From CAYRNC01 sp964425645 (GTDB taxonomy: Bacteria > Bacillota > Clostridia > Peptostreptococcales > Anaerovoracaceae): a stretch of DNA of 19,163 nucleotides. This document shows positions 1 through 7,994 of the stretch, one piece after another (the stretch's first letter is position 1; every line of letters begins with the position of its first letter). Both the position numbers and the translations under genes were made by a program. The DNA is taken from NCBI GenBank assembly GCA_964425645.1, contig CAYRNC010000027.1:1-19163 (forward strand). Reading direction: 5' to 3'. Below the pieces are notes generated by a model, which did not search any database, was not told the origin of the DNA, and saw only the letters and a list, made by a program, of their open reading frames with translations.

Positions 1-66
1 CTCAGTCGGTAGAGCAGTGGACTGAAAATCCACGTGTCGCTGGTTCGATTCCGGCCCTGGGCACCA
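1..66 (+). tRNA. tRNA-Phe (GAA), 5' end cut off by the window
   Basis: The 3' portion of a tRNA is visible. The D-arm remnant (CTCAGTCGGTAGAGCA) is followed by a perfect 5-bp anticodon stem GTGGA/TCCAC enclosing the loop CTGAAAA, which gives anticodon GAA (phenylalanine). The T-arm is GCTGG/CCGGC around TTCGATT, the 3' acceptor strand is CCTGGGC, the discriminator is A, and CCA is encoded at 64-66. About eight to ten 5' bases of the acceptor and D-stem lie before the window. It is probably the last gene of a tRNA cluster. Confidence 0.95.
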
Positions 67-81
67 TGCATGAAATAGGCT

Positions 82-115
82 CTCGCCGGCTTTGGCCCGA
101 GGGTTTATTTTTTTC
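82..115 (+). terminator. possible Rho-independent terminator after tRNA-Phe
   Basis: CTCG (82-85) can pair with CGAG (98-101), with an imperfect GC-rich interior (CCGGC/GGCC). A T-rich run with one A follows at about 104-115. The stem is imperfect with bulges, so the call is weak, but the position directly behind a tRNA and before a new promoter is appropriate. Confidence 0.4.
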
Positions 116-122
116 TTATGTA

Positions 123-131
123 TGCTATAAT
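123..131 (+). promoter_or_regulatory. candidate extended -10 promoter for the tdk-queH-asnA-priA run
   Basis: A TGC dinucleotide-plus-one precedes a perfect TATAAT at 126-131, an extended -10. The -35 region is poor: the best match is TTTATT at 104-109 with a 16-base spacer. The transcript would start near 138 and give a leader of about 45 bases before the thymidine kinase start at 182. Confidence 0.5.
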
Positions 132-181
132 GGTTGAGACCGTTCTTCATTTGACACGTTAGATTCGAAAGGATGACCGTC

Positions 182-778
182 ATGGCACAACTTTATTACA
201 GATACAGCACCATGAACGCCGGAAAGACAATAGAACTCATTAAGGTAGCCTATAATTATGAGGAGCGAGGCAAAAGAGTTTTAGTATTGGTGCCGGGAAT
301 AGATGACCGCTACGGTCAGGGTCTTGTTTCATCCAGAATAGGTGTGAGCCGCGAGGCTACGGTAATTCGCGACGACACCAATATATTGAAGCTATTTATG
401 GAGGAAAATGAAAAAAAGAAAATTGACTGTGTATTGGTCGATGAGTGTCAGTTTTTGCTCAAACACCATGTGCAGGAACTTGTAGAAATAGTGGACAGCT
501 ATGAAACTCCGGTGCTGACATACGGGTTAAAAAATGATTTCGCTAACGAGCTGTTTCCCGGCTCCTATTATCTGTTAGTTTACGCAGATAAAATAGAGGA
601 GATAAAAACCATTTGCTGGTGCGGAAGAAAGGCGACGATGGTAGCCAGAATTGTAGACGGCAAATTCGTAAAAACGGGAGACCAGATAGTAATAGGTGGA
701 AACGATATGTACGTGTCTTTATGCCGCAAGCACTATAACGACGGACGTTTAGGAGACCAGACATATGGGAGTGAATAA
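182..778 (+). CDS. tdk: thymidine kinase (type II)
   Basis: The enzyme phosphorylates thymidine to dTMP with ATP in the cytoplasmic salvage pathway. It is 198 residues, typical of the type II family. Residues 9-16 form the P-loop (STMNAGKT), VDECQF at 86-91 carries Walker B and the catalytic Glu88, and YGLKNDF with ELFPGS at 114-128 matches the family. The zinc ribbon is Cys145, Cys147, Cys181 and His184. I chose ATG 182 rather than the in-frame ATG at 173 because the Shine-Dalgarno-like AAAGGA (168-173) overlaps the earlier ATG but sits well spaced from 182, and family proteins start with M-A-x-L-Y. The last 14 bases overlap queH, suggesting co-transcription. Confidence 0.95.
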   Translation: MAQLYYRYSTMNAGKTIELIKVAYNYEERGKRVLVLVPGIDDRYGQGLVSSRIGVSREATVIRDDTNILKLFMEENEKKKIDCVLVDECQFLLKHHVQELVEIVDSYETPVLTYGLKNDFANELFPGSYYLLVYADKIEEIKTICWCGRKATMVARIVDGKFVKTGDQIVIGGNDMYVSLCRKHYNDGRLGDQTYGSE

Positions 779-1346
779 ATCTAAATTCCGCCTGCTTCTT
801 CACAGCTGTTGCGGTCCTTGCAGCACAGCCGTTATTGAACGTCTGGAAAAGGATTACAATGTAACTGTTTTCTTTTATAATCCGAATATCACAGATCAAA
901 AAGAGTATGAACGGCGCAGAGCTTCCCAAAAACAATACCTGGAGCGGATCAATGAATGCCGCTTAAACGAAGACAGGGTTAAATATATCGAGGGGGAGTA
1001 TCGGCCGGATTATTTTTATGATGCGGTACGGGGATTGGAAGAGGAACCGGAAGGAGGGGCCCGCTGTTTAAAATGTTTTAAACTGAGGCTTAGGAAAACG
1101 GCTGAATTCGCAAAAACCGCAGGATTTGAGCGATTTGGAACAACTTTATCTGTAAGCCCGCATAAAAACTACAACATGATATTACAGATAGGAAACGAAC
1201 TTTCTTTGAAAAAAGAAATAGCATTTTTGGAAGAAGATTTTAAAAAACGGAACGGGTATTTAAGATCCATAGAATTATCCAAGAGATATGGACTTTACAG
1301 ACAGGATTATTGTGGGTGTAAGTTTTCTAGAAACGAGACGAGGTAA
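765..1346 (+). CDS. queH: epoxyqueuosine reductase QueH
   Basis: QueH performs the last step of queuosine synthesis in tRNA, reducing epoxyqueuosine; it is the non-orthologous replacement of cobalamin-dependent QueG. The 193-residue protein has the family (formerly DUF208) signature LLHSCCGPCS with adjacent Cys15-Cys16, then RCLKCFKLRL (Cys101, Cys104), TTLSVSPHKNY near residues 126-136, and DYCGC (Cys183, Cys185). These cysteines are the expected iron-sulfur and metal ligands or redox cysteines. AGGAG at 751-755 supports the ATG start inside the end of tdk. Four bases separate its stop from asnA. No other queuosine gene lies in the window, so the cell may use imported or elsewhere-encoded precursor. 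Confidence 0.93.
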   Translation: MGVNKSKFRLLLHSCCGPCSTAVIERLEKDYNVTVFFYNPNITDQKEYERRRASQKQYLERINECRLNEDRVKYIEGEYRPDYFYDAVRGLEEEPEGGARCLKCFKLRLRKTAEFAKTAGFERFGTTLSVSPHKNYNMILQIGNELSLKKEIAFLEEDFKKRNGYLRSIELSKRYGLYRQDYCGCKFSRNETR

Positions 1347-1349
1347 ACA

Positions 1350-2363
1350 ATGGCAGGCAAATTAATTCTACCGACAGACTATGAATCGCCGCTGGATATT
1401 ATGGAAACTCAGCGGGCAATAAAAAAGGTAAAGGATTTTTTTCAGCAAGAGCTGGCATACGGTCTGATGTTAAGGAGGGTCACTGCTCCTTTATTTGTGG
1501 ATCCGGAAAAAGGTCTAAATGACGACTTAAGCGGAATTGAGCGGGCCGTATCTTTTACGATTAAAGATATGGATGAAAAAATTGCGGAGGTTCCTCAATC
1601 CCTTGCCAAATGGAAACGCATGGCGCTGGGGAGGTATGGGATTCCGCCGGGACGCGGGATTTATACGGATATGAATGCCCTTCGAAGAGATGAGATGCTT
1701 TCCAATCTTCACTCGATTTATGTGGATCAATGGGATTGGGAAAAGGTAATAGAGAAAGAGGATCGCACGGAAACTTATTTAAAAGAAACCGTTAATACGG
1801 TTTACAATGCGATAAAGAACTTAGGAGACTATGTAAATCGGCTTTACAGAAACATCAGAACAGAGCTTCCTAACGAGATCTTTTTTATCACCAGTCAAGA
1901 ATTGCTGGATCGCTACCCTCACATGTCCGCCGTGGAGAGAGAGCATGCCATAGCAAAAGAAAAAAAAGCGGTTTTTATAATGAAGATAGGTGGATTGCTG
2001 TCGAACGGCAGAAAACACGATGGAAGAGCCCCGGATTATGATGATTGGGAATTAAACGGGGATATAATACTATGGAATGAAGTGCTTTCATGTGCTTTTG
2101 AAATAAGCTCAATGGGTATAAGGGTAGACGAAAAAGCGATGAAGCGCCAATTGATGCTGGCAAATTCGGAGAATAAAATGAAGATGGAATTTCACAAGGC
2201 CGTACTTAATAAAGAACTTCCTTATACTATAGGAGGGGGAATAGGCCAATCCAGGCTCTGCATGTATTTTCTCAGAAAAGCCCACATAGGAGAAGTGCAG
2301 TCCGCTATGTGGCCTGACCAAATGATAAATGACTGCCGGGAACATAAAATATATCTGCTGTAA
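1350..2363 (+). CDS. asnA: aspartate-ammonia ligase (asparagine synthetase A)
   Basis: The enzyme makes asparagine from aspartate, ammonia and ATP through an aspartyl-AMP intermediate, using a class II aminoacyl-tRNA synthetase-like fold. The 337 residues are close to the 330 of E. coli AsnA and conserved blocks occur in the same order: NDDLSG, QSLAKWKR, YTDMNALR, YVDQWDWE, SQELLDRYP, GRAPDYDDW, LNGDIILWN, SSMGIRVD, GGGIGQSRL and HIGEVQ. The start is supported by GACGAGG at 1337-1343. It lies between queH and priA with gaps of 3 and 5 bases, an operon-like arrangement with no obvious functional link to its neighbours. Confidence 0.97.
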   Translation: MAGKLILPTDYESPLDIMETQRAIKKVKDFFQQELAYGLMLRRVTAPLFVDPEKGLNDDLSGIERAVSFTIKDMDEKIAEVPQSLAKWKRMALGRYGIPPGRGIYTDMNALRRDEMLSNLHSIYVDQWDWEKVIEKEDRTETYLKETVNTVYNAIKNLGDYVNRLYRNIRTELPNEIFFITSQELLDRYPHMSAVEREHAIAKEKKAVFIMKIGGLLSNGRKHDGRAPDYDDWELNGDIILWNEVLSCAFEISSMGIRVDEKAMKRQLMLANSENKMKMEFHKAVLNKELPYTIGGGIGQSRLCMYFLRKAHIGEVQSAMWPDQMINDCREHKIYLL

Positions 2364-2368
2364 AAATT

Positions 2369-4387
2369 ATGGAATATGTAAATTTGATCATCGATAATAT
2401 GAGCGATTATACGGATAATCTCTACACCTATGGTTCGGAAATTTCCGGTCTTAAACCCGGTGATAAGGTTGTTGTCCCCTTTTCCAGAGGGAACAGGCAC
2501 AGGGATGCTTATGTTCACTCTGTAACGGATTCACCTGACCCCGACATAAAGGTTCTGAAAAAAGTTGTGTCAAAAGATGAAAAAATAAGTCTATCTCCGA
2601 TTGCGATGAATCTTTGCTGCTGGATGAGGGAGCGATACCTGTGCCGCTATATAGATGCGGTAAAGTGCTTTATTCCGGCGGGTAAGGAACCTAAAAGGCG
2701 CAGCATGGAAGGGCAGGAGGCATTAAAAGGGGAATCATTGTCAGAAGACCTGCCTTTGCTTACCGGGGAACAGGGTCGTGCCTTGGCACGGATTCGCAGC
2801 TCTATTATATCTGATGCATACGAAATATTCTTACTTCACGGAGTAACGAGCAGCGGCAAGACAGAAATATATATGAGGGCTATTTCCGAATGTATATCCT
2901 CAGGAAAAACGGCTTTGATGCTGTTACCTGAAATCGCACTCACAACTCAGGCCATTGAAAGATTTGCAAGGCGGTTCGGCAAAGAGAATTTGGCGGTTTT
3001 GCATAGCGGCCTATCCTCGGGAAAACGCTACGATGAGTGGGTGAAAATTCGCAAAGGCCGCGCTAAGATAGTTGTGGGCGCCCGTTCTGCCGTATTTGCT
3101 CCGTTGGATAATATAGGGGTTGTGATATTGGATGAAGAGCATGAAGGGACCTATAAATCAGATATGGCCCCTAAATATGATACTTCAGAGGTTGCTGTCC
3201 GACTGGCAAAGCTGCATAAGGCGGTGGTCATACTAGGAAGCGCTACGCCCTCCCTTACCTCTGCATACAGGGCAAAACGGGGAGAATATAATTATTTACA
3301 GCTTACAAAACGCTATAATCAGGCGCCGCTACCCTCTTGCTGCATTGTAGACATGCGCAAAGAGCTGTTGGCGGGGAATAAAACTATTTTCAGTCTCAGC
3401 CTTTATGAAGAAATACGGGATTGTTTGTCAGAAAAAAAGCAGATAATACTTTTTCTGAACAGGAGAGGGTATACTACATTTCTTGCGTGCAGAAACTGTG
3501 GATATGTGATGCGGTGCAACGAATGCGATATTTCCCTGACATACCATAAAGCTTTGGATTCTGCAATATGTCATTATTGCGGCTACCGGGAGAAGGCCTC
3601 CAATGTATGTCCAAAGTGCGGTAAAAAATACATGAAGCATTTTGGCGCAGGGACCGAAAAGGTGGAAGAACTGGCGAAGCATGCCTTTCAGGATGCGACG
3701 GTAGAAAGACTCGACATGGATACTGCAAGAAAGAAGGGCAGCATTGCAGCCATTCTGGCCCGTTTTTCCGAGGGTAAAACGGATATACTTGTCGGTACCC
3801 AATTGGTCGCTAAAGGGTTGGATTTTGCAAATGTAGGCCTTGTAGGCATCGTGGCTGCGGATGTGTCCCTGAATTTGCCTGATTACCGATCTTCTGAAAG
3901 GACCTTTCAGCTTGTAACCCAGGCAGCAGGCAGGGCGGGTAGGGGCGATCGGCGGGGGAAAGTAATAATTCAAACTTACAATCCCTGTCACTATGCAATA
4001 AAGACGGCTGCCATGCAGGATTACAGATCATTTTATGAGATAGAAATAGGCATCAGAAGGCAGCTTAACTATCCCCCATTCAGCGATTTAATTCAATTGG
4101 TATTGACTGCAGAGGATGACGAAGAGGCCGGGTCGGGAGCTGAAAAAATAAAAGAGGCTTTTCTTAGAAGAACAGGCAAAGACCACAGTGCATACATATT
4201 GGGACCAAGACCGGCTCCGGTCGTTAGAAAAAATGAAAGATACCGATGGCAGATTTTGATAAAATGCCTGCCAAAGCATTGGGATCTTTATCAAAAAACG
4301 TTGTTTGACATAAAGAATAAGGTGAGAAGAGAGAAAGGGAAAGAGTGGGGACTGGCTATCGATATAAATCCCTATGGATTTTTATAA
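2369..4387 (+). CDS. priA: primosomal protein N' (replication restart helicase), short form
   Basis: PriA recognises abandoned replication forks and reloads the replicative helicase. The protein has an N-terminal 3'-DNA-binding domain (about 1-105), Walker A GVTSSGKT (158-165), DEEH (255-258), LGSATPS (289-295), an eight-cysteine zinc domain (Cys374, 377, 383, 386, 401, 404, 414, 417) and helicase motifs GTQLVAKGLDF and QAAGRAGRG. It is 672 residues, shorter than the roughly 730-800 usual. Walker A lies about 65 residues earlier than in E. coli PriA, and only about 25 residues of low-complexity linker (106-130) stand where the winged-helix domain should be. No strong Shine-Dalgarno precedes the ATG; translation may be coupled to asnA, 5 bases upstream. 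The start matches homologues (M-x-Y/F-x-x-x-I-I/V-D). Confidence 0.95.
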   Translation: MEYVNLIIDNMSDYTDNLYTYGSEISGLKPGDKVVVPFSRGNRHRDAYVHSVTDSPDPDIKVLKKVVSKDEKISLSPIAMNLCCWMRERYLCRYIDAVKCFIPAGKEPKRRSMEGQEALKGESLSEDLPLLTGEQGRALARIRSSIISDAYEIFLLHGVTSSGKTEIYMRAISECISSGKTALMLLPEIALTTQAIERFARRFGKENLAVLHSGLSSGKRYDEWVKIRKGRAKIVVGARSAVFAPLDNIGVVILDEEHEGTYKSDMAPKYDTSEVAVRLAKLHKAVVILGSATPSLTSAYRAKRGEYNYLQLTKRYNQAPLPSCCIVDMRKELLAGNKTIFSLSLYEEIRDCLSEKKQIILFLNRRGYTTFLACRNCGYVMRCNECDISLTYHKALDSAICHYCGYREKASNVCPKCGKKYMKHFGAGTEKVEELAKHAFQDATVERLDMDTARKKGSIAAILARFSEGKTDILVGTQLVAKGLDFANVGLVGIVAADVSLNLPDYRSSERTFQLVTQAAGRAGRGDRRGKVIIQTYNPCHYAIKTAAMQDYRSFYEIEIGIRRQLNYPPFSDLIQLVLTAEDDEEAGSGAEKIKEAFLRRTGKDHSAYILGPRPAPVVRKNERYRWQILIKCLPKHWDLYQKTLFDIKNKVRREKGKEWGLAIDINPYGFL

Positions 4388-4439
4388 AAGCGGCCATTAG
4401 TTTAATAAAGTGCCTTAATTATCGCGGAGGAAAAGAAAT

Positions 4440-4955
4440 ATGGCGTTGCGAAACATTTTAAAAAGGGGAGATGAAGTTCTGTCAAAGCCCGCTAAGGAAG
4501 TAAAAAAAATAAATGACAGAATACGAATATTACTTGACGATATGATCGATACGATGAGAGATTCCAACGGTCTCGGCCTTGCCGCACCCCAGATTGGCGT
4601 GCCAAGGAGAATGTTCATAGTGGAGGTAGAGGATAAGATCATAGAGATGATCAATCCTACAATTCTTGAAATGAGCGGTTCTCAAACGGGAGAAGAGGGA
4701 TGCCTCAGCGTTCCGGGGGTGTTGGGAACTGTGGAAAGACCGGCCTTTGTAAAGATGTCCGGATTAGACCGCAGCGGAAAGCCGCAGCTGATAGAGGGTA
4801 CCGAACTTATTGCTGTGGCCCTCTGTCATGAGTACGATCACCTGGAAGGTAAACTTTTCATAGATAAGGCCACCGATCTGCGAGAGGCAGACAGTCTGGA
4901 CGAAGAGGAGGACGGAACTTTCGGCAGTGATCAGAAAGGGAATGAGGCGAAATGA
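4440..4955 (+). CDS. def: peptide deformylase
   Basis: It removes the formyl group from the initiator methionine of nascent proteins, acting at the ribosome exit. All three metal-site motifs are present: GLGLAAPQIG (44-53), EEGCLS (85-90, metal ligand Cys88) and HEYDHLEG (His130, catalytic Glu131, His134). The 171-residue length includes an acidic, probably disordered tail after about residue 148, rich in Asp and Glu. GGAGG at about 4425-4429 gives good start support. It overlaps fmt by four bases (ATGA), coupling the deformylase to the formyltransferase that supplies its substrate. The preceding 52-base gap from priA has no clear promoter. Confidence 0.97.
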   Translation: MALRNILKRGDEVLSKPAKEVKKINDRIRILLDDMIDTMRDSNGLGLAAPQIGVPRRMFIVEVEDKIIEMINPTILEMSGSQTGEEGCLSVPGVLGTVERPAFVKMSGLDRSGKPQLIEGTELIAVALCHEYDHLEGKLFIDKATDLREADSLDEEEDGTFGSDQKGNEAK

Positions 4956-5887
4956 AAATAGTCTATATGGGAACCTCGGAATTTGCAGTTCCCGCCCTAT
5001 TTCGTCTTGTCAAGGAGGGCTGGTCTGTGCCTTTGGTGGTGACACAGCCTGACAGGGAAAGAGGGAGGGGAAAGAATGTCAGACCTACTCCGGTGAAGAA
5101 GCTGGCAGAAAAATTGGGCATTACCGTACTTCAGCCCGAACATATCCGCGATAACGAAAAATTCAATGAAGATATCCTTATGCATAAGCCGGATTTGATT
5201 GTGGTGGCAGCTTATGGAAAGATCCTGCCGGATGAATTGATTGCGTTGCCCGAATATGGCTGCATTAACATACACGGATCCCTGCTTCCCAGATACAGGG
5301 GGGCTGCTCCCATTCAGCAGGCAATAATTGCGGGTGAAAAAGAAACCGGGGTCACATTGATGTATATGTCCGGGGATCTAGATTCAGGAGATATTATCGC
5401 CTGCAAATCAACCCTTGTTGCAAAAAAAACAGCAGGCCAGCTTCACGATGAACTGGCTGATATGGGTGCCGATATTCTTTCGCTGTATCTACCCGGAATT
5501 AAAGCCGGGAATGCACCAAGGATCAAGCAGAATGACTCTTTATCTGTTTACGCTCCTATGATATCCAAGAAGGACGCTCTTTTAGATTTTAATCATAAGA
5601 CTGAATATATTGAGCGATTTATAAGGGCCATGAATCCGTGGCCTGGTGCCTATGCATACTATAAAGGGAGTAGGATTAAGCTGCTATTCGGTGAGGACTT
5701 CGGTAATCATATTTCATCCCACGATGTTCCGGGGCAGATCGTTTCGGCAAATGAGCAGGGTTTGGGGATAGCAACGGCAGACGGGATCATTCATATCACC
5801 AGAATACAAATGCCGGGCAAAAGGGCGATGGAGGTCTCGGAATTTTTAAAAGGGAATCAAATTGAAATCGGAGAAGTTTTAATGTAA
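4952..5887 (+). CDS. fmt: methionyl-tRNA formyltransferase
   Basis: It formylates Met-tRNA(fMet) with 10-formyl-tetrahydrofolate, enabling bacterial translation initiation. The 311-residue protein has an N-terminal formyltransferase domain with catalytic Asn106, His108 and Asp144 in INIHGS and LDSGD, which coincide with E. coli numbering, and the hallmark SLLPRYRGAAPI at 110-121. The C-terminal tRNA-binding domain begins at about residue 205 and includes the MNPWPGA block. The start overlaps the def stop. A 50-base gap precedes rsmB; in some related genomes a membrane metalloprotease gene sits here, and none is present in this window. Confidence 0.97.
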   Translation: MKIVYMGTSEFAVPALFRLVKEGWSVPLVVTQPDRERGRGKNVRPTPVKKLAEKLGITVLQPEHIRDNEKFNEDILMHKPDLIVVAAYGKILPDELIALPEYGCINIHGSLLPRYRGAAPIQQAIIAGEKETGVTLMYMSGDLDSGDIIACKSTLVAKKTAGQLHDELADMGADILSLYLPGIKAGNAPRIKQNDSLSVYAPMISKKDALLDFNHKTEYIERFIRAMNPWPGAYAYYKGSRIKLLFGEDFGNHISSHDVPGQIVSANEQGLGIATADGIIHITRIQMPGKRAMEVSEFLKGNQIEIGEVLM

Positions 5888-5937
5888 AATACGTGTAAGG
5901 TGGAATCATCTGTTATCGATTCTAAAGGGGAAAGGCC

Positions 5938-7218
5938 ATGGATACAAATCGCAGGACCGCTTACTTTACTTTATCGGATATAGAAAGCAAAGGCGCTTAT
6001 TCAAACTTGGCTTTAAAGCGGCAGATTACTTTGGGGAAACCTGATTCACCATCTTTTGTCAGGCAACTTGTTTACGGGGTGCTGGAAAACAAACTGTATC
6101 TGGATTATATCATCGGGCATTACGTGAAAACATCAAATGAAAAGATGAGGCCCTGTGAAAAGATTCTTCTTAGAATGGGAATATATCAGTTGAAATTTAT
6201 GGACAGGATACCGCCATATGCAGCTGTTAACGAAACGGTAGCCTTGGCAAAGCGATTTTGCAGAGGGCGGGAGGGTTTTATCAATGCTGTGCTTAGAAAT
6301 TACCTGAGGTCCGAGGAGGAGGTCATGCTTCCTTCCAAGCAGGATAATATCATTGATTATTTTTCCGTCAAATATTCATACGATCCCTGGATTGTCTCCT
6401 TATGGCTGAATGAATATGAACCTAGCTTTGTCGAAGATCTCCTTCAGGCAGGCAACAGGGCTCCTGATCTGACTATACGCCCAAACCTTCTGAAAACGGA
6501 CAAAACCGATCTTAAAAACAGATTGATCAATAAGGGATATCAGGTAAATGATGGATATCTGGTTTCCGATTCCCTTCATGTAAAGGGTGGGGATCTGGTT
6601 GGGGGAAGACTGTATAACAGCGGAATGTTTTCAATAATGGACGAGGCATCAATGGAGGTAGTGAATCAGCTGGATCCTGAACCGGGAAACCTGGTAATGG
6701 ATGTCTGTGCGGCCCCGGGGGGCAAAACTATTTATATCGGCGAAAAAATGAAAAGCCGCGGGGAAATTATAGCACAGGATATATACAGAAGAAAACTTAA
6801 TCAAGTTAATAAAGAAGCAGAACGCAGCGGAATTACAATTATCAAAACAAGAACATGGGATTCGACTAGGCTGGACAGCTCTTATGAGGATAAGGCTGAC
6901 AGAGTTCTTGCGGATGTTCCCTGTTCCGGTTTGGGAACAATCAGGAGAAAGCCGGAAATAAAGTATAAAAAACTCGGAACGGAGCTTCGAGATTTACCAT
7001 TAAAACAGCTTTCCATACTTACCGCCTCTTCAAAATACGTCAAGAGAAACGGGGTATTAGTTTACAGCACCTGCACCATAAATCCTGATGAAAACGGTAA
7101 GGTAATTTTTGAATTTTTAAAGAGAAATCCAAATTTTCAAAGGGAAGAATGCCGGCAGCTGTTTCCAAATGTCGATAACACAGATGGATTTTATATTTGC
7201 AAAATGAGACGAAAATAG
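5938..7218 (+). CDS. rsmB: 16S rRNA (cytosine-967-C5)-methyltransferase
   Basis: RsmB methylates C5 of C967 in 16S rRNA using S-adenosylmethionine. The 426-residue protein has an N-terminal NusB-like RNA-binding domain (about 1-125, with YGVLENK and AVNETVALAKR), then a Rossmann methyltransferase domain. The SAM loop CAAPGGKT is at 257-264, the DVPCSGLGT block carries Cys329 and STCTINPDEN carries the second cysteine Cys379, the two-cysteine pattern of the RsmB/NOL1 family. The start is supported by AAAGGGGAAAGG just upstream. A 25-base gap leads to the phosphatase gene, with no rlmN in between. Confidence 0.95.
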   Translation: MDTNRRTAYFTLSDIESKGAYSNLALKRQITLGKPDSPSFVRQLVYGVLENKLYLDYIIGHYVKTSNEKMRPCEKILLRMGIYQLKFMDRIPPYAAVNETVALAKRFCRGREGFINAVLRNYLRSEEEVMLPSKQDNIIDYFSVKYSYDPWIVSLWLNEYEPSFVEDLLQAGNRAPDLTIRPNLLKTDKTDLKNRLINKGYQVNDGYLVSDSLHVKGGDLVGGRLYNSGMFSIMDEASMEVVNQLDPEPGNLVMDVCAAPGGKTIYIGEKMKSRGEIIAQDIYRRKLNQVNKEAERSGITIIKTRTWDSTRLDSSYEDKADRVLADVPCSGLGTIRRKPEIKYKKLGTELRDLPLKQLSILTASSKYVKRNGVLVYSTCTINPDENGKVIFEFLKRNPNFQREECRQLFPNVDNTDGFYICKMRRK

Positions 7219-7243
7219 CAGGTGTGCTATTTATGGAGGACCT

Positions 7244-7972
7244 ATGATAAAGGCGGCTTGTCGAACGGATAGAGGCATGCAGCGTGCGAGCAATCAAGAC
7301 TCTTTGCTTTTTATGGGCAGCGATAATCTTTATATGGTTGCAGACGGTGTGGGGGGTCATAATTCTGGAGAATTGGCCAGTAAACTGGCGGTCGAATATG
7401 TTAGGGCCTATGTGGATGCAAACTCCGTAAATGGAGCAAAAGATGATGCCTCATTGAAGGAATATTTTCTTAGGTGTTTTAGGATAGCCAACTCGCTCAT
7501 TTTTAATCAGGCTGCTTTATCCGAAGAAAGCTTCGGCATGGCTACTACAGCTGTCCTTGCATACATACGTTCAAACGCACTCTATGTTGTAAACGTAGGG
7601 GACAGCAGACTTTATCTGATTCGTGATGAAAAAATTCATCAAATAACCGAGGATCATACTTTTGTTAATGAATTATTAAAAAAAGGTACTATAACCCGGG
7701 AGGAGGCCCTTAATCATCCCGATGGCAATATGATTACAAGAGCGTTAGGAAGTGAGGAAAGAATCAGGCCTGACTTTTACCAGGTGCATATTGAATCCGA
7801 GGACAAGATATTGCTTTGTACTGATGGATTATATAACGAAATAGAATCGCAGGAGTTGTGCCATATGGCTTCGCAGACAAAAGACCTGGAAGTCCTGGCG
7901 GATAAATTGATCAAGTTGGCAAATGCTCGCGGCGGGGCAGATAACATCACCGCCATATGCATCGGAATTTAA
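7244..7972 (+). CDS. prpC: PP2C-type serine/threonine phosphatase (PrpC/Stp family)
   Basis: This metal-dependent PPM phosphatase reverses the action of the kinase encoded next. Motifs in order: RTDRGMQRASNQD (7-19), VADGVGGHNSGE with metal-binding Asp34, ATTAVLAY, NVGDSRLYLI, HPDGNMITRALG, LLCTDGLY and GGADNIT, which carry the expected aspartate metal ligands. The 242 residues match the soluble, single-domain family. The start follows TGGAGG at 7232-7237. The gene ends 22 bases before the kinase. Phosphatase then kinase then rsgA is the known Firmicutes order, supporting a paired switch controlling cell wall, growth and ribosome assembly. Confidence 0.94.
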   Translation: MIKAACRTDRGMQRASNQDSLLFMGSDNLYMVADGVGGHNSGELASKLAVEYVRAYVDANSVNGAKDDASLKEYFLRCFRIANSLIFNQAALSEESFGMATTAVLAYIRSNALYVVNVGDSRLYLIRDEKIHQITEDHTFVNELLKKGTITREEALNHPDGNMITRALGSEERIRPDFYQVHIESEDKILLCTDGLYNEIESQELCHMASQTKDLEVLADKLIKLANARGGADNITAICIGI

Positions 7973-7994
7973 GAGCTGGAAAAGGAGAAAAGCT

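Noticed and set aside
151..156. TTGACA upstream of thymidine kinase as a -35 element
   Set aside because: A matching -10 would fall around 174-180 inside the start region, where the sequence is GACCGTC; the extended -10 at 126-131 is better placed.
543..935. Minus-strand open frame of 130 codons across tdk and queH
   Set aside because: It lies opposite two genes with complete family motifs, has no Shine-Dalgarno site or recognisable domain.
3428..3991. Minus-strand open frame of 187 codons inside priA
   Set aside because: It is antisense to the zinc domain and helicase motifs of PriA; its cysteines and prolines are by-products of the coding strand.
7923..7994. Upstream extension of the PASTA kinase inside the phosphatase gene
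   Set aside because: Kinase homology and a good Shine-Dalgarno site begin at 7995; the extra 24 residues resemble out-of-frame phosphatase sequence.
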